DNA of 64,000 nt from Streptomyces sp. CBMA152 (GTDB lineage: Bacteria; Actinomycetota; Actinomycetes; Streptomycetales; Streptomycetaceae), in assembly GCF_014596475.1 (NCBI RefSeq), contig NZ_MECJ01000029.1:372001-436000 (forward strand). Direction: 5' to 3'. The stretch's first letter is position 1, and every line of letters begins with the position of its first letter. The notes under the pieces were generated by a model, which ran no database searches, had not been told where the DNA came from, and saw nothing but the letters and a program-made list of their open reading frames with translations. Shown here in pieces: positions 43,255 through 51,196 of the stretch. The position numbers were made by a program, and so were the translations under genes.

Positions 43255-44049
43255 TCAGCCGCGCACCATGGCCGCGTACGGGACGTTCATGACGACGGGG
43301 TGGGCGATGCCGCGGCCGTGGAAGCCGTCCTCGCCGAAGGCGTCGCCGTGGTCGGCGCACAGGATGATCAGCCAGCGGCGGCGGGCGGTGAGCGTGGTGA
43401 TGAGGCGGCCCAGGTGCTGGTCGGCATAGGTGAGGGCGGCGCGCTGGGAGGCGGCGCTGTCGTGGCTGTCGCCGAGGTAGTGGCCGTGGGGGACGTGGGT
43501 GGCGGAGACGTTGACGAACAGGAAGAGGGCCTGTTTGTCGAAGAGGTCGGCGATCTCCAGGGCGCGGTCGACCTGGTGGCGGGTGGAGTCGGGTTCCGGG
43601 GAGCAGAAGGCGGGGCGCCAGTGGTCCTCGTCGAACATGTCCGGCAGCACGGAGCCGAGCGGGGTCTCGCGCGAGAAGTAGGTGACGCCGCCGACGCAGG
43701 CGGTGCGGTAGCCGTGCTGGCCGAGCCCTGCGAGCAGGTTCGGTGCGTCGAAGACGAATGTCTCCGGCGGGACCGTCTTGAAGGCGGGCGGCCGGCACTC
43801 CCACAGCCTGGTGGGCTGCTCGGGCTGCGGCAGCTTGGGCAGGAACCCGGAGAAGAAGGCCACGTGGGCGGGGAGGGTGAAGGTGCCGGGTGTCTGGCGC
43901 CGCTCCCAGCCCCCATCGGGCAGCAGCCCGGCGAGACGTGGGGTCATGCCGTCGTCCAGGGCGGTGCGGGCGGTGTCGTACCGCAGCGAGTCCAGGGTGA
44001 TGAACAGGATCGGGTCCCGGTTGCTGATGATGTCGGCGGCGTCGATCAC
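43255..44049 (-). CDS. alkaline-phosphatase-superfamily hydrolase, STM4013/SEN3800-like
   Basis: 264 residues, GTG overlapping the preceding stop. N-terminal metal motif: PILFITLDSLRYDTARTAL; nucleophile region TPGTFTLPAHVAFFSGFLP; C-terminal metal ligands ILCADHGDAFGEDGFHGRGIAHP. The sequence follows what I remember of Salmonella STM4013-type hydrolases (TPGSFT-AH-AFF-GFLP, GSVLP, FLFVNVSA-H), which also travel with radical SAM genes. Cytoplasmic phosphatase, phosphodiesterase or sulfatase. Confidence 0.82.
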   Translation of the reverse strand: MIDAADIISNRDPILFITLDSLRYDTARTALDDGMTPRLAGLLPDGGWERRQTPGTFTLPAHVAFFSGFLPKLPQPEQPTRLWECRPPAFKTVPPETFVFDAPNLLAGLGQHGYRTACVGGVTYFSRETPLGSVLPDMFDEDHWRPAFCSPEPDSTRHQVDRALEIADLFDKQALFLFVNVSATHVPHGHYLGDSHDSAASQRAALTYADQHLGRLITTLTARRRWLIILCADHGDAFGEDGFHGRGIAHPVVMNVPYAAMVRG

Positions 44050-44558
44050 TGCTCTACTCCTTCCCCGGTGGCCGGGTGGGGGTAGTGCTCGATGCGGCCC
44101 TTGGCCGTCTCGTTGACGGGGATCGGGACGCGGTCGTCGGCGATCAGCTGCCGGATCGTCGCGAGGCCGGTGTCCTCGTCGAGGGGTTTGCCGTCGGGCC
44201 CGTACAAGACGATGGAGACGGCCTCGGCATCCTCCGGACCGGTGGTGGTGGAGATGCGGGCGCCGGGTACATCGCCCAGCTCAGCCATCGTCCGTAGGAG
44301 GGTGTCTTCGTCGGCGACGCGGAGGGTGAGCACGGTGCAGGCGTGATGCTGGGCGTTGATTGCGCCTCGGCACAGCCGCTGGAAGAACACGACGCTGCTG
44401 GCGCGGCCGTCGTGCGCGACGGCGATCCGGTGGGCGTTGAGGGTGGTGACGAGGCAGGCGCCGAGCCACCAGCCGACCGCCTCGTGGATCTCGCCGGGGA
44501 ACCGGCCGTGGGCGCCACCGTCACGGATCACCGAGTCGGTGTCGATGGGGTTAAGCAC
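44046..44558 (-). CDS. single-domain phosphomannomutase homologue lacking the catalytic serine
   Basis: 170 residues, GTG start overlapping the kinase stop by 8 bp. It corresponds to domain I of phosphohexomutases: IRDGGAHGRFPGEIHEAVGWWLGA matches 'IREYDIRGRYP-EI', IAVAHDGRASS matches 'VVVG-DGR-SS', and the end VLYGPDGKPLDEDTGLATIRQLI is almost canonical. The phosphoserine loop TASHNP is replaced by STTTGPEDAEA, and domains II-IV are absent. So it is not a mutase. A binding or regulatory subunit is likely. Confidence 0.75.
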   Translation of the reverse strand: MLNPIDTDSVIRDGGAHGRFPGEIHEAVGWWLGACLVTTLNAHRIAVAHDGRASSVVFFQRLCRGAINAQHHACTVLTLRVADEDTLLRTMAELGDVPGARISTTTGPEDAEAVSIVLYGPDGKPLDEDTGLATIRQLIADDRVPIPVNETAKGRIEHYPHPATGEGVEQ

Positions 44559-45189
44559 GCTCGCCCTCCATGTACTTGAGGATCTCGTCGGCGAGTTGGT
44601 CCGGGGAGCGATCGTCGGTGTCCAGGACCACGGCGGTGGGGTCGCCGGCGGCGACTGACTCGAAGTTCACGAGCAACTGCTTGAGCCGGCCGGGCACCTC
44701 GAACAGGTCCCGGTCGTCCTGCTTGAGGTCCCGCTTGCTGCGCATCCGCTCTCGCAAGACGTCCTCGGAGCAGCGGAGATAGAACGTGCGATCCGGGCGG
44801 GCGAGGTAGTCGCGGAACGGGGCCAACAGGCGGGTCACGTCCTCGGTGGTGACGCCGTGGACGGCTGCGTGGCAGGCGATGACGGATGCGGTGTACCGGT
44901 CGGCGATGACCGCTCCGGCCGTCAGTGCCTGCCGAGCCCGGTCCGAGGCATGGAGGAGGCCGGAGAGGTAGAACGCGAACTGTGGCAGGGCCCGTAACTG
45001 CAGCCTCGCCTCCTGTGCCCATCCCTCGTGCGGCACGGTCAGCGTGTGCAGAGCAGTCGCTTCCAGCCGCTTGGCCAGGACGCGGGCGAGAGTGGACTTC
45101 CCGACGCCGGAGACCCCTTCCAGCACGCCGAAGAAGCCACGGGGGAAGTCGTCGTACGGGATGGGCGCGTACACGGGCGGAAGGTTCAC
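44551..45189 (-). CDS. thymidylate-kinase-like nucleotide kinase
   Basis: 212 residues, GTG overlapping the radical SAM stop (GTGA). P-loop GVLEGVSGVGKSTLARVL (~21-38), DRY motif (IADRYTAS), lid-like RERMRSKRDLKQDDRDLFE. It resembles dTMP kinases but lacks the usual TREPGGT segment (here LTVPHEGWA), so the nucleotide or other phosphoacceptor may be unusual. It probably phosphorylates a substrate or product of the adjacent radical SAM enzyme. Confidence 0.82.
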   Translation of the reverse strand: MNLPPVYAPIPYDDFPRGFFGVLEGVSGVGKSTLARVLAKRLEATALHTLTVPHEGWAQEARLQLRALPQFAFYLSGLLHASDRARQALTAGAVIADRYTASVIACHAAVHGVTTEDVTRLLAPFRDYLARPDRTFYLRCSEDVLRERMRSKRDLKQDDRDLFEVPGRLKQLLVNFESVAAGDPTAVVLDTDDRSPDQLADEILKYMEGERA

Positions 45190-46211
45190 AGGGTCCCCTC
45201 GGTGAATGCGGTGACGTGGCGGGCGACGGCTTCGGCAAGCCGGTCCGGGGCGCCGAGCAGGTCTTTGATGTCCAGGCGCAGGTCGCCGCGCAGCAGGCAG
45301 GGCTGGACGCCGGCGGCGTGGTCGGCGCGTAGGGCCCAGAAGCCTTCGACGCAGTTCGAGCGGACGGGGCAGGTGCCGCACTGGCCGACGTGGTGGCGGC
45401 CGAGACCGCGTTCGATGACGTCGATCTCCACCCCATCGATGAGGAAGACCCGTCGGCCCTGGCCGACCCCGGCGACCTCGATGTGCTCGTCGGCGCTGAG
45501 GGTGCGAAGGTGTCGGACGATCTGCTCGGCCGGGACGGCGTTGTCGGTGTCGTCCTCGTTGAAGTCGGTGGGCACCAGCTCGATGAACTGCACCGGCAGG
45601 CCGCGCGCGAGGGCGTGGTCGAGGATGGCCCGGACCTCGTGCTGGTTCTGGCGCAGCAACAGACAGTTCAGCTTGACCCGTGCGAAAGCCTCGCGGGCGG
45701 CCTCGATCCCGTCGAGGATCGGTGTAATGCCCGTGCGCGCCCCGGCGATGTCGAGCAGCGAGGCGTCGGAGAAGTAGTGGAGTGAAACCTTGACCTTGTC
45801 GAGCCGGGTCTGGGCCAGCCACCTTTGATTCCGGCGGATGCGGGTGCCGTTGGTGATCAGCGTGTACGAGCCGTCCGCGCCGATGTCAGGGAGGTTCGCC
45901 AGCACCTCGCGGGCCAACGGCGACACCAGCGGCTCCCCGCCACTGAAGTAACCGCGCCGCAGCCCCGCCTTGATCATCGCCTGGATGAAGGTCAGGAAGT
46001 CCTCGGCGGTGACGACGCGGCGGCGCGGCTGCTTGGTGCGGTCGCGCAGGGTCAGGGGCGGCGGGACGTCGTCCTCGTTGTGGCAGAAGAAACAGCCGAG
46101 GTTGCACCGGGGCGTAAGGGAGATCCGGAACTGGCCGCGCAGGGCGGCGAAGTTCCGTAAGGCGGTCCAGTCGACCGCCTCGGGGGCGGCCAGGGCTGCG
46201 GTAGTGCTCAT
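45186..46211 (-). CDS. MoaA-like radical SAM enzyme
   Basis: 341 residues, ATG after GGAGG. Radical SAM cluster C36-x3-C40-x2-C43 (RCNLGCFFCHNEDD), SAM-contact YFSGGEPLVSP, and FIELVP as in MoaA. The C-terminus has CGTCPVRSNC plus a later Cys (VQPCLLRGDLRLDI), which may bind a second Fe-S cluster and end as MoaA does. Not the housekeeping MoaA: the GTP-binding ending GG is missing and the insert VPPPLTLRDRTKQPRRRV is unusual. First enzyme of a coupled operon with a kinase, so a nucleotide substrate is plausible. Confidence 0.88.
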   Translation of the reverse strand: MSTTAALAAPEAVDWTALRNFAALRGQFRISLTPRCNLGCFFCHNEDDVPPPLTLRDRTKQPRRRVVTAEDFLTFIQAMIKAGLRRGYFSGGEPLVSPLAREVLANLPDIGADGSYTLITNGTRIRRNQRWLAQTRLDKVKVSLHYFSDASLLDIAGARTGITPILDGIEAAREAFARVKLNCLLLRQNQHEVRAILDHALARGLPVQFIELVPTDFNEDDTDNAVPAEQIVRHLRTLSADEHIEVAGVGQGRRVFLIDGVEIDVIERGLGRHHVGQCGTCPVRSNCVEGFWALRADHAAGVQPCLLRGDLRLDIKDLLGAPDRLAEAVARHVTAFTEGTL

Positions 46212-46414
46212 GACGTCCTCCGGACGAGTGGGCGGAGTGATGGCACGTGCAAGGGGCGGTGGATGTGCGCGCGCTCGATGGGGTGCCGGCCGCAGCCGCC
46301 CGACTAGGGGAAGGCGTCGGCCGCGACCGGCGTGGGCGCCCTGCTAGGGGTGGGCACCCGGTTTCTCCCGCGCCCTGTCCTTCTTCGGGGAGCGTCACGC
46401 GGGAGCGCTGGGGG
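46212..46414. other. leader region of the radical SAM operon with two 14-bp repeats
   Basis: No credible gene. CGCCCGACTAGGGG (46297-46310) and CGCCCTGCTAGGGG (46337-46350) match at 12 of 14 positions and start exactly 40 bp apart, 86-139 bp upstream of the radical SAM start. This would suit a cooperative regulator. A frame beginning GTG 46398 reads through the region out of phase with the enzyme, but shows no conserved features. Confidence 0.45.
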
Positions 46415-46507
46415 TCAGCCGCCTTCGGCGGCGATGGCGATCGTGAGGGCGGTGATCAGTACGACGAGGACCAGGACGTACGCGATGACCACCGGGTGCG
46501 GGCTCAC
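46415..46507 (-). CDS. 30-residue single-helix membrane peptide
   Basis: GTG at 46507 overlaps the TGA of the upstream gene (GTGA). The product starts MSPHPVVIAYVLVLVVLI and ends in EGG: almost entirely one hydrophobic helix of ~20 residues. Translational coupling and a clean helix argue that it is real, although it is short. It may be a membrane anchor or regulator for the operon. Confidence 0.5.
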   Translation of the reverse strand: MSPHPVVIAYVLVLVVLITALTIAIAAEGG

Positions 46508-46893
46508 CGGTTGGGCCGGACCGTGCGCGGCCGGGTCCGGTCCTGGAGGAACTGGGTGAAGGAGCGGACCGCGCGAGCCAGCGCCCGCAGGTACGTCCAG
46601 TTCGCGAACGGCCCCTCACCCGGACCGCGGTCGAGCAGTTCCGCCCAGTCCTGCAACGCACCGGCGACTCGTACGCCCCGATCCGACTCGGGCAACCGCA
46701 TCACCGCACTGGCCAGTTGCTCACCGTGGTCGAGCATGACGACGACCTGGCGGGCGTTCTCCTCCGCATCGGGCCGGCACTCGAACCCGACCAGCGCCCG
46801 GTCGCAGTCCAGCGCGATCAACTCCAGCTCGCCCGCCGACGGCACGGCACTCGGCACGCTGTCCGCTGTTTTCTGGTGCGTCACTGTGCCCAC
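46504..46893 (-). CDS. DUF6415-like helical protein
   Basis: 129 residues from GTG 46893, which has GAGGAG just upstream; longer extensions run into the divergent promoter. Helical throughout: VVVMLDHGEQLASAVMRLPE, GALQDWAELLDRG, TYLRALARAVRSFTQFLQD. This resembles DUF6415 proteins, often found beside XRE regulators in Streptomyces. Function unknown. Divergent from the XRE gene and coupled to the membrane peptide. Confidence 0.65.
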   Translation of the reverse strand: MGTVTHQKTADSVPSAVPSAGELELIALDCDRALVGFECRPDAEENARQVVVMLDHGEQLASAVMRLPESDRGVRVAGALQDWAELLDRGPGEGPFANWTYLRALARAVRSFTQFLQDRTRPRTVRPNR

Positions 46894-46933
46894 CGCGCTC
46901 CTCCTCGAAGCGGCCCTCGACGGGCCATCCGAT

Positions 46934-46948
46934 CGGTCACAACGACCG
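46934..46948. promoter_or_regulatory. palindrome in the divergent XRE/DUF6415 promoter
   Basis: CGGTCACAACGACCG, arms CGGTC/GACCG, midway between the two divergent starts. Candidate operator for the XRE regulator. Confidence 0.4.
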
Positions 46949-47025
46949 TATGAGCGTGGGGAATGCGATAGGACTGACCCCGGGTACGTGTTGTGCGGAG
47001 CGCCACGCCGAGACGGGAGGGCGTC

Positions 47026-48129
47026 ATGGGCCACGGGTCGCAGCCAGGCAGGATCGACATCAGCGGGATCGTGTCCGGATACGTGCTGCGCCTTGCCCGC
47101 GAGAGCATGCCCCGCACCCAGACCGGCCTGGCCGAGGACCTGCGGGTCGACCTCGCCACGCTCCAGGGCTGGGAGTCGGGCCGTCGCCCCCTGGCCAACG
47201 TGAAGGCCGGCACCCTGCTCGACCTGCGCCGCCGATTACCCGCGCTCGGCGCGGACCCCGAACTGGTGCAGCTCCTGGACGCGGCGATGGACGCGGACCG
47301 CATCCTCAGCGGCGCGCTCAGCCCTCCGCTCCGGCTGGAACAGCATCCGCTGGCCGAGTGGGTCCACACCCGGGCGACGGCCCACATGTTCGCCTGGGCG
47401 GTCAACGGGACCCCACCCCCGATGCTGGCGAACCGGCCGCCACCGCGTCGCCGTGGAGCCGTACCGACGGCGCCGATCATCCCTGCCCAACAGCGACTTG
47501 AACTCTTCACCCATCTCAGGGATGTCGCGGAAAGCGCGTCCAGCACGAGCGGGGCCGGGGTTCTGCTGCGCCGCCAGGCGGCGTACCTCACCTCGTACGA
47601 CGACAGCCCCGACACCTCCTCCTGGACGGCCCACGTGCTCCACAAGGGCCGGGGAGCCCTGTCCGTCCACGGCTGGTCGTCCCTGTGGCCCGAAGCCCGC
47701 TCGACCGCGACCGCCCTCGCCCGCCAGGGAGATCCGCAGCCGTTGCGCGACTTCATCGAGCGCGCCCTGGTGGACGACGACGCGGGCGAGGCCGCGAACC
47801 TGAACTACTGGGCGTACTGGCTCGGCGCCGCCTCCCGGCCCCAGCCCAGCGACCTGTTCATGCGGGACCGCGAACTCACCGGCTGGGATCCCATAACGCT
47901 CCTGCGACTCCTGGTACGCGGGCTCCAAGAAGCCCCGACCTATGTGGAGTTGTACGCCCACTCGATCTGGGCGCTGGTGCACGCGCACCCGTGGCTTCCG
48001 CAGGCTGCCCCTTCCGTGGCGGGCGTGCTCGGTGAGAGTGTCGGACAGATCCTCGACACCAGGGCGATCTCCCCCAGGTCCCGGCGTGACCTCTGCGCTG
48101 TGAAGTACCAGCTAGGCAACCGCACATGA
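47026..48129 (+). CDS. XRE-family regulator with large C-terminal domain
   Basis: 367 residues, ATG 47026 with GGGAGGG upstream. N-terminal helix-turn-helix: YVLRLARESMPRTQTGLAED, DLATLQGWESGRRPL. The remaining ~290 residues are helical with many Trp and resemble tetratricopeptide-like sensor domains of Streptomyces XRE regulators (NYWAYWLGAA, LLRLLVRGLQEAPTYVELYA). Likely controls the divergent radical SAM operon and the HD gene that follows. Confidence 0.85.
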   Translation: MGHGSQPGRIDISGIVSGYVLRLARESMPRTQTGLAEDLRVDLATLQGWESGRRPLANVKAGTLLDLRRRLPALGADPELVQLLDAAMDADRILSGALSPPLRLEQHPLAEWVHTRATAHMFAWAVNGTPPPMLANRPPPRRRGAVPTAPIIPAQQRLELFTHLRDVAESASSTSGAGVLLRRQAAYLTSYDDSPDTSSWTAHVLHKGRGALSVHGWSSLWPEARSTATALARQGDPQPLRDFIERALVDDDAGEAANLNYWAYWLGAASRPQPSDLFMRDRELTGWDPITLLRLLVRGLQEAPTYVELYAHSIWALVHAHPWLPQAAPSVAGVLGESVGQILDTRAISPRSRRDLCAVKYQLGNRT

Positions 48130-48146
48130 ACGATGGAGGGCCACAC

Positions 48147-48719
48147 ATGGCAGACGACCAGAGCCGCGGCACCGCGGGGTTCCTGTTCGAGATGGGGATG
48201 CTCAAGAGGGCCAAGCGGTCCGGCTGGTGGATCGTCGGCGTCAAGGACCCCGAAACCATCGCGGAGCACAGCTTCCGCACGGCGATCATCGGGAGCGTCC
48301 TGGCCATGATGGAGGGCGCCGACCCCGCGAAGGTCGCCCTGATGTGCGTCTTCCACGACACCCAGGAAACCCGCGTCAGCGACATCCCCCGCATCGGCCG
48401 CCGCTACCTCCAGGCCGCCACCAACGAAGCGGTCACCGCCGACCAGGTCTCCGCCGCCCACCCGGCCGTCACCGCCGGCGTGCAGCGCATCGTCGAGGAG
48501 TACGAGAACGGCGACAGCCCCGAGGTGACCGTGGCGCACGACGCCGACAAGCTGGAATGCCTCATCCAGGCCGTCGAATACCGCGAACAGGGCCACCAGA
48601 ACGTCCAGAACTGGATCGACACCAGCCTGGCCAGCCTCAAGACCGCCTCCGCCAAGGAACTTGCCGAGGCGGCCCTGAACATGCCCTCACTGGAGTGGCA
48701 GCAGACCTACCTCCGGTAG
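48147..48719 (+). CDS. HD-domain phosphohydrolase (YfbR/HDDC2-like nucleotidase)
   Basis: 190 residues from ATG 48147 with GGAGGG 6 bp upstream; ATG 48126 overlapping the XRE stop is an alternative. HD motif: H41 (TIAEHSFRTA), H70-D71 (CVFHDTQETRVSDIPR) and a later Asp (VAHDADKLECL), as in 5'-deoxynucleotidases. It would remove phosphate from nucleoside monophosphates. With the kinase, Nudix and phosphatase-like proteins, it makes a nucleotide-centred set. Confidence 0.87.
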   Translation: MADDQSRGTAGFLFEMGMLKRAKRSGWWIVGVKDPETIAEHSFRTAIIGSVLAMMEGADPAKVALMCVFHDTQETRVSDIPRIGRRYLQAATNEAVTADQVSAAHPAVTAGVQRIVEEYENGDSPEVTVAHDADKLECLIQAVEYREQGHQNVQNWIDTSLASLKTASAKELAEAALNMPSLEWQQTYLR

Positions 48720-48738
48720 GGCTGTGGCCCGAATGTGA

Positions 48739-50400
48739 TCAACGCCGTCGCGCCGACGGCGGCTGCGGAGCGGCTGCCGCAGGTTGGCCAGAAACGGCCC
48801 GGCGTTGCGCGACGCTGCGGGCCCTGGCTACCTCGGCTCGTGGGCCGGGGGCGTGGCGCTCGCTGAGGCGGCGGATGCGCCAGGCCAGGGTGCGTGCGGG
48901 GCTGTGGGCATCGTCCAGGGCACGCTGGTCGGCGGCTTGCTGAAGGAGCTGTTTCGGGTCGTGGCCTGTCTTCTCGGCGTTGGCCAGTACGGCTGCGAGT
49001 GCGTCGAAGGCCGGGTCCGCCAGCACCTGTTCCGCATGGTCGGGCACGGCCTGCCGGATCAGGAGGATGTGCCGCTCCACTACCTGCTGGGGTGGCCGGC
49101 GCTGGGCGAGTGCGACTAGTGGCGCGGCAGCTGCCTGCTCGTAGGCGGCTTGGAGGTGGAGCAGGGCCTGGTGGGCTGAGGCCACCTGCTGGTTGTGGTG
49201 GCGGAGCTGGTGCCAGCGGGCGGCGGCGATGACGACGAGGATCGCGGCGTCGAGGAACATCGCCAGCAGGGCGCCGTCCCTGGGGGCGGGCTCGCGGATC
49301 ATGGCCCGCACGGCGCCACGCAGGGCGCGGGCGTGCTGGTGCTCGGCCTGGACGCGGGAGCGGGTGGCCCGCTCGAACGCCTCTGCCGCCTGACGGAGTT
49401 GGGCCCGAACACCTTGGGGTGCGAGGAGGGGCAGGACGTCGAGGGCTTCACCGAAGGCGGCCAGGTGGGCCTGGGCAGCCCCGTCGTCTGCCTGACCGAG
49501 GCGGTGGGGGATGCGTTCGGTGGCGGCAGTGGCCTGGTGCCAGGGATTGGTCCTGCGTGAGCCTTGCGGCTGGTGGTCAGTGGCTTCGAGGCGCTGTCGG
49601 ATCTTGGGGAGGGACAGGTCGGGGGCGAGTGCGGAGCCGGAGTACCAGATCGGTTCCTGCTGGCTGTTGGTGTCGCCTTGGAGGGCGACGGTGTAGCCGC
49701 GTACGTCGCCGGACGGGAAGTGCTTGATGTCGACGAGGATGCCGTCGGTGTGCTGCAGCAGGTAGACGAACTCCTCGGTGCTGGTGGCGGCGGCCACGGC
49801 GGTACGCACCGTGGCGCGCAGGCGTTCGCGGGCGGTGCGTGCCTGGCCGGCGCGTGTGGGTCGTTTGGCGGCGGTGCGGTCTCCGCGCACGACTTGGTGC
49901 AGGCCGTACTCCTTCTCGATGGCGGCGAGTTCGCGGTCGGCGGTGAGGTAGTCGTTCCAGTGGCGGGCGGTGCGCAGGTCGGCGCGGACTGTGGTGGCGG
50001 CGATGTGGATGTGGTCCGGGGCGTGGCGCACCGCGACCCAGCGGCAGCCGTCCGGATCACCGTCGGGGGCGATGCCGGCGGCGGCAACGACGCGGCGGGC
50101 GATGTCGGCCCACTCGGCGTCGCTGAGGTGGCGGTCGGTTTCGGCGGCGCGGATCGAGCAGTGCCACACGTGCTGCTCGGGGGCGTGGCCGAGCCGCTCG
50201 GCCTGCTTGACGTGCAGGTCGAGGTCGGCGACGAGGAGCTTCTTGGTGGCCTCGAAGTCGGCGGCGCGGCCGGGGTCGAGGGCGAAGCCGTCCCAGGAGG
50301 CGACCAGGTGGGGGTCGGTGTGGTCCTTGGCCTTCTTGGTGTCGTAAAGGTAGCGGATCAGGCCGGCGGTGCTCTTGCCGCCGCTGATCTTCGCGATCAT
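48739..50400 (-). CDS. relaxase/mobilisation nuclease (MobA-like)
   Basis: 553 residues. Begins MIAKISGGKSTAGLIRYLYD. The metal/histidine signature is HAPDHIHIAATTVR, preceded by EQHVWHCSIRAAE and PDGCRWVAVRHAPD. A hydrophobic helix lies near residue 390 (LLAMFLDAAILVVIAAA), followed by a helical C-terminal region. It would nick the element at oriT for transfer. Overlaps the MobC-like gene by 4 bp. Confidence 0.88.
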   Translation of the reverse strand: MIAKISGGKSTAGLIRYLYDTKKAKDHTDPHLVASWDGFALDPGRAADFEATKKLLVADLDLHVKQAERLGHAPEQHVWHCSIRAAETDRHLSDAEWADIARRVVAAAGIAPDGDPDGCRWVAVRHAPDHIHIAATTVRADLRTARHWNDYLTADRELAAIEKEYGLHQVVRGDRTAAKRPTRAGQARTARERLRATVRTAVAAATSTEEFVYLLQHTDGILVDIKHFPSGDVRGYTVALQGDTNSQQEPIWYSGSALAPDLSLPKIRQRLEATDHQPQGSRRTNPWHQATAATERIPHRLGQADDGAAQAHLAAFGEALDVLPLLAPQGVRAQLRQAAEAFERATRSRVQAEHQHARALRGAVRAMIREPAPRDGALLAMFLDAAILVVIAAARWHQLRHHNQQVASAHQALLHLQAAYEQAAAAPLVALAQRRPPQQVVERHILLIRQAVPDHAEQVLADPAFDALAAVLANAEKTGHDPKQLLQQAADQRALDDAHSPARTLAWRIRRLSERHAPGPRAEVARARSVAQRRAVSGQPAAAAPQPPSARRR

Positions 50401-51062
50401 CGGGCCGCCTTGTGGCTGACCGCCTGGTTGGCGGCTGCCGCGATGTGGCTGACAGCGGTGCCGACGGCGTTCAGGGTCCGGTCGGTCTGGGCGAGCAGGG
50501 CGATGTCCCCATGCTGTGGATGGCCGCCGGAGTTGAGCTTCTTGGCGATCTGGTTGGCGTTGTGGCCGATGGCGGCCACCTGCTGGCGCAGGGCGTTGAG
50601 TTCGTCGATGTAGTCGTCGAGTGCGGTGCGCTGGCCGGGCACGGTGAGGTCGCCGTGGACGTGGGCCAGGACGACGACGGCGACGTAATGAGCGCCGCTG
50701 ACGTTCAGCGACTGCGCCTTGGCACGGATGGCTGCCGTCTCCTCGACGCTGTAGCGGGCATCGACACGCTTCTTGCGCTGGCCGTTGGGGTCAGGCTTGC
50801 GGCGGCGGGCGACGCGGTGCAGGGCGGCTGCTTCGGCGGCACGCGGCAGCGGCCCAGCAGCAGCGATGTCGGCGTCGACGGTCTGTTCCTCGGCGGGCAC
50901 CCCCTGGTGCCCGCCTGCCTCCGCCACCCCCGGGGCGGAGGCTTCCCCGTGGGATCGGCCTGTGGACGGTCCAGCGGGATACCTTGCTGACGCGGTGATG
51001 GTTGCTGTGGTCGTGGTCATCTCCTGTTGCGTGGTGGGCAGTTCGTGCTGTGGTGCGGGCAT
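50397..51062 (-). CDS. MobC-like relaxosome accessory protein
   Basis: 221 residues. The conserved part is C-terminal: RYSVEETAAIRAKAQSLNVS, LNALRQQVAAIGHNANQIAK, typical of MobC/plasmid mobilisation relaxosome proteins. A disordered N-terminus (~1-90) is rich in T/A/P/G. It helps the relaxase melt oriT. The start could be internal (MTTTTATITAS, 51020). Confidence 0.83.
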   Translation of the reverse strand: MPAPQHELPTTQQEMTTTTATITASARYPAGPSTGRSHGEASAPGVAEAGGHQGVPAEEQTVDADIAAAGPLPRAAEAAALHRVARRRKPDPNGQRKKRVDARYSVEETAAIRAKAQSLNVSGAHYVAVVVLAHVHGDLTVPGQRTALDDYIDELNALRQQVAAIGHNANQIAKKLNSGGHPQHGDIALLAQTDRTLNAVGTAVSHIAAAANQAVSHKAAR

Positions 51063-51132
51063 GGGGACCTATTCGGTGGGGTGTGGATCGGGGAGTGCGG
51101 TGATGTCGGGTCGACTCGTCACCGAAGGGAGA

Positions 51133-51164
51133 CTCGTCCCCGCGCTGACGTGCGCGGGGACGAG
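51133..51164. repeat. stem-loop repeat upstream of mobC, copy 1
   Basis: 13-bp perfect stem (CTCGTCCCCGCGC, 51133-51145 with 51152-51164). It belongs to an ~80-bp segment repeated at 52150-52230, with TGATGTCG and CGACTCGT in the same order. It lies between the DUF2637 stop and mobC start. Candidate terminator, attenuator or oriT element. Confidence 0.65.
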
Positions 51165-51196
51165 AGATGCGGGACGTGGTTGGCAGGGGCCGGTGG

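Noticed and set aside
42614..43804. 396-codon Arg/Pro-rich minus-strand frame overlapping the Nudix and hydrolase genes
   Set aside because: A frame-shifted shadow of these two genes. The Nudix box and metal motifs are in the other frame.
46212..46398. A possible precursor peptide for the radical SAM enzyme (frame starting at GTG 46398)
   Set aside because: The frame continues into the enzyme gene out of phase, has no ribosome site, and no leader/core pattern or conserved Cys spacing convinces me.
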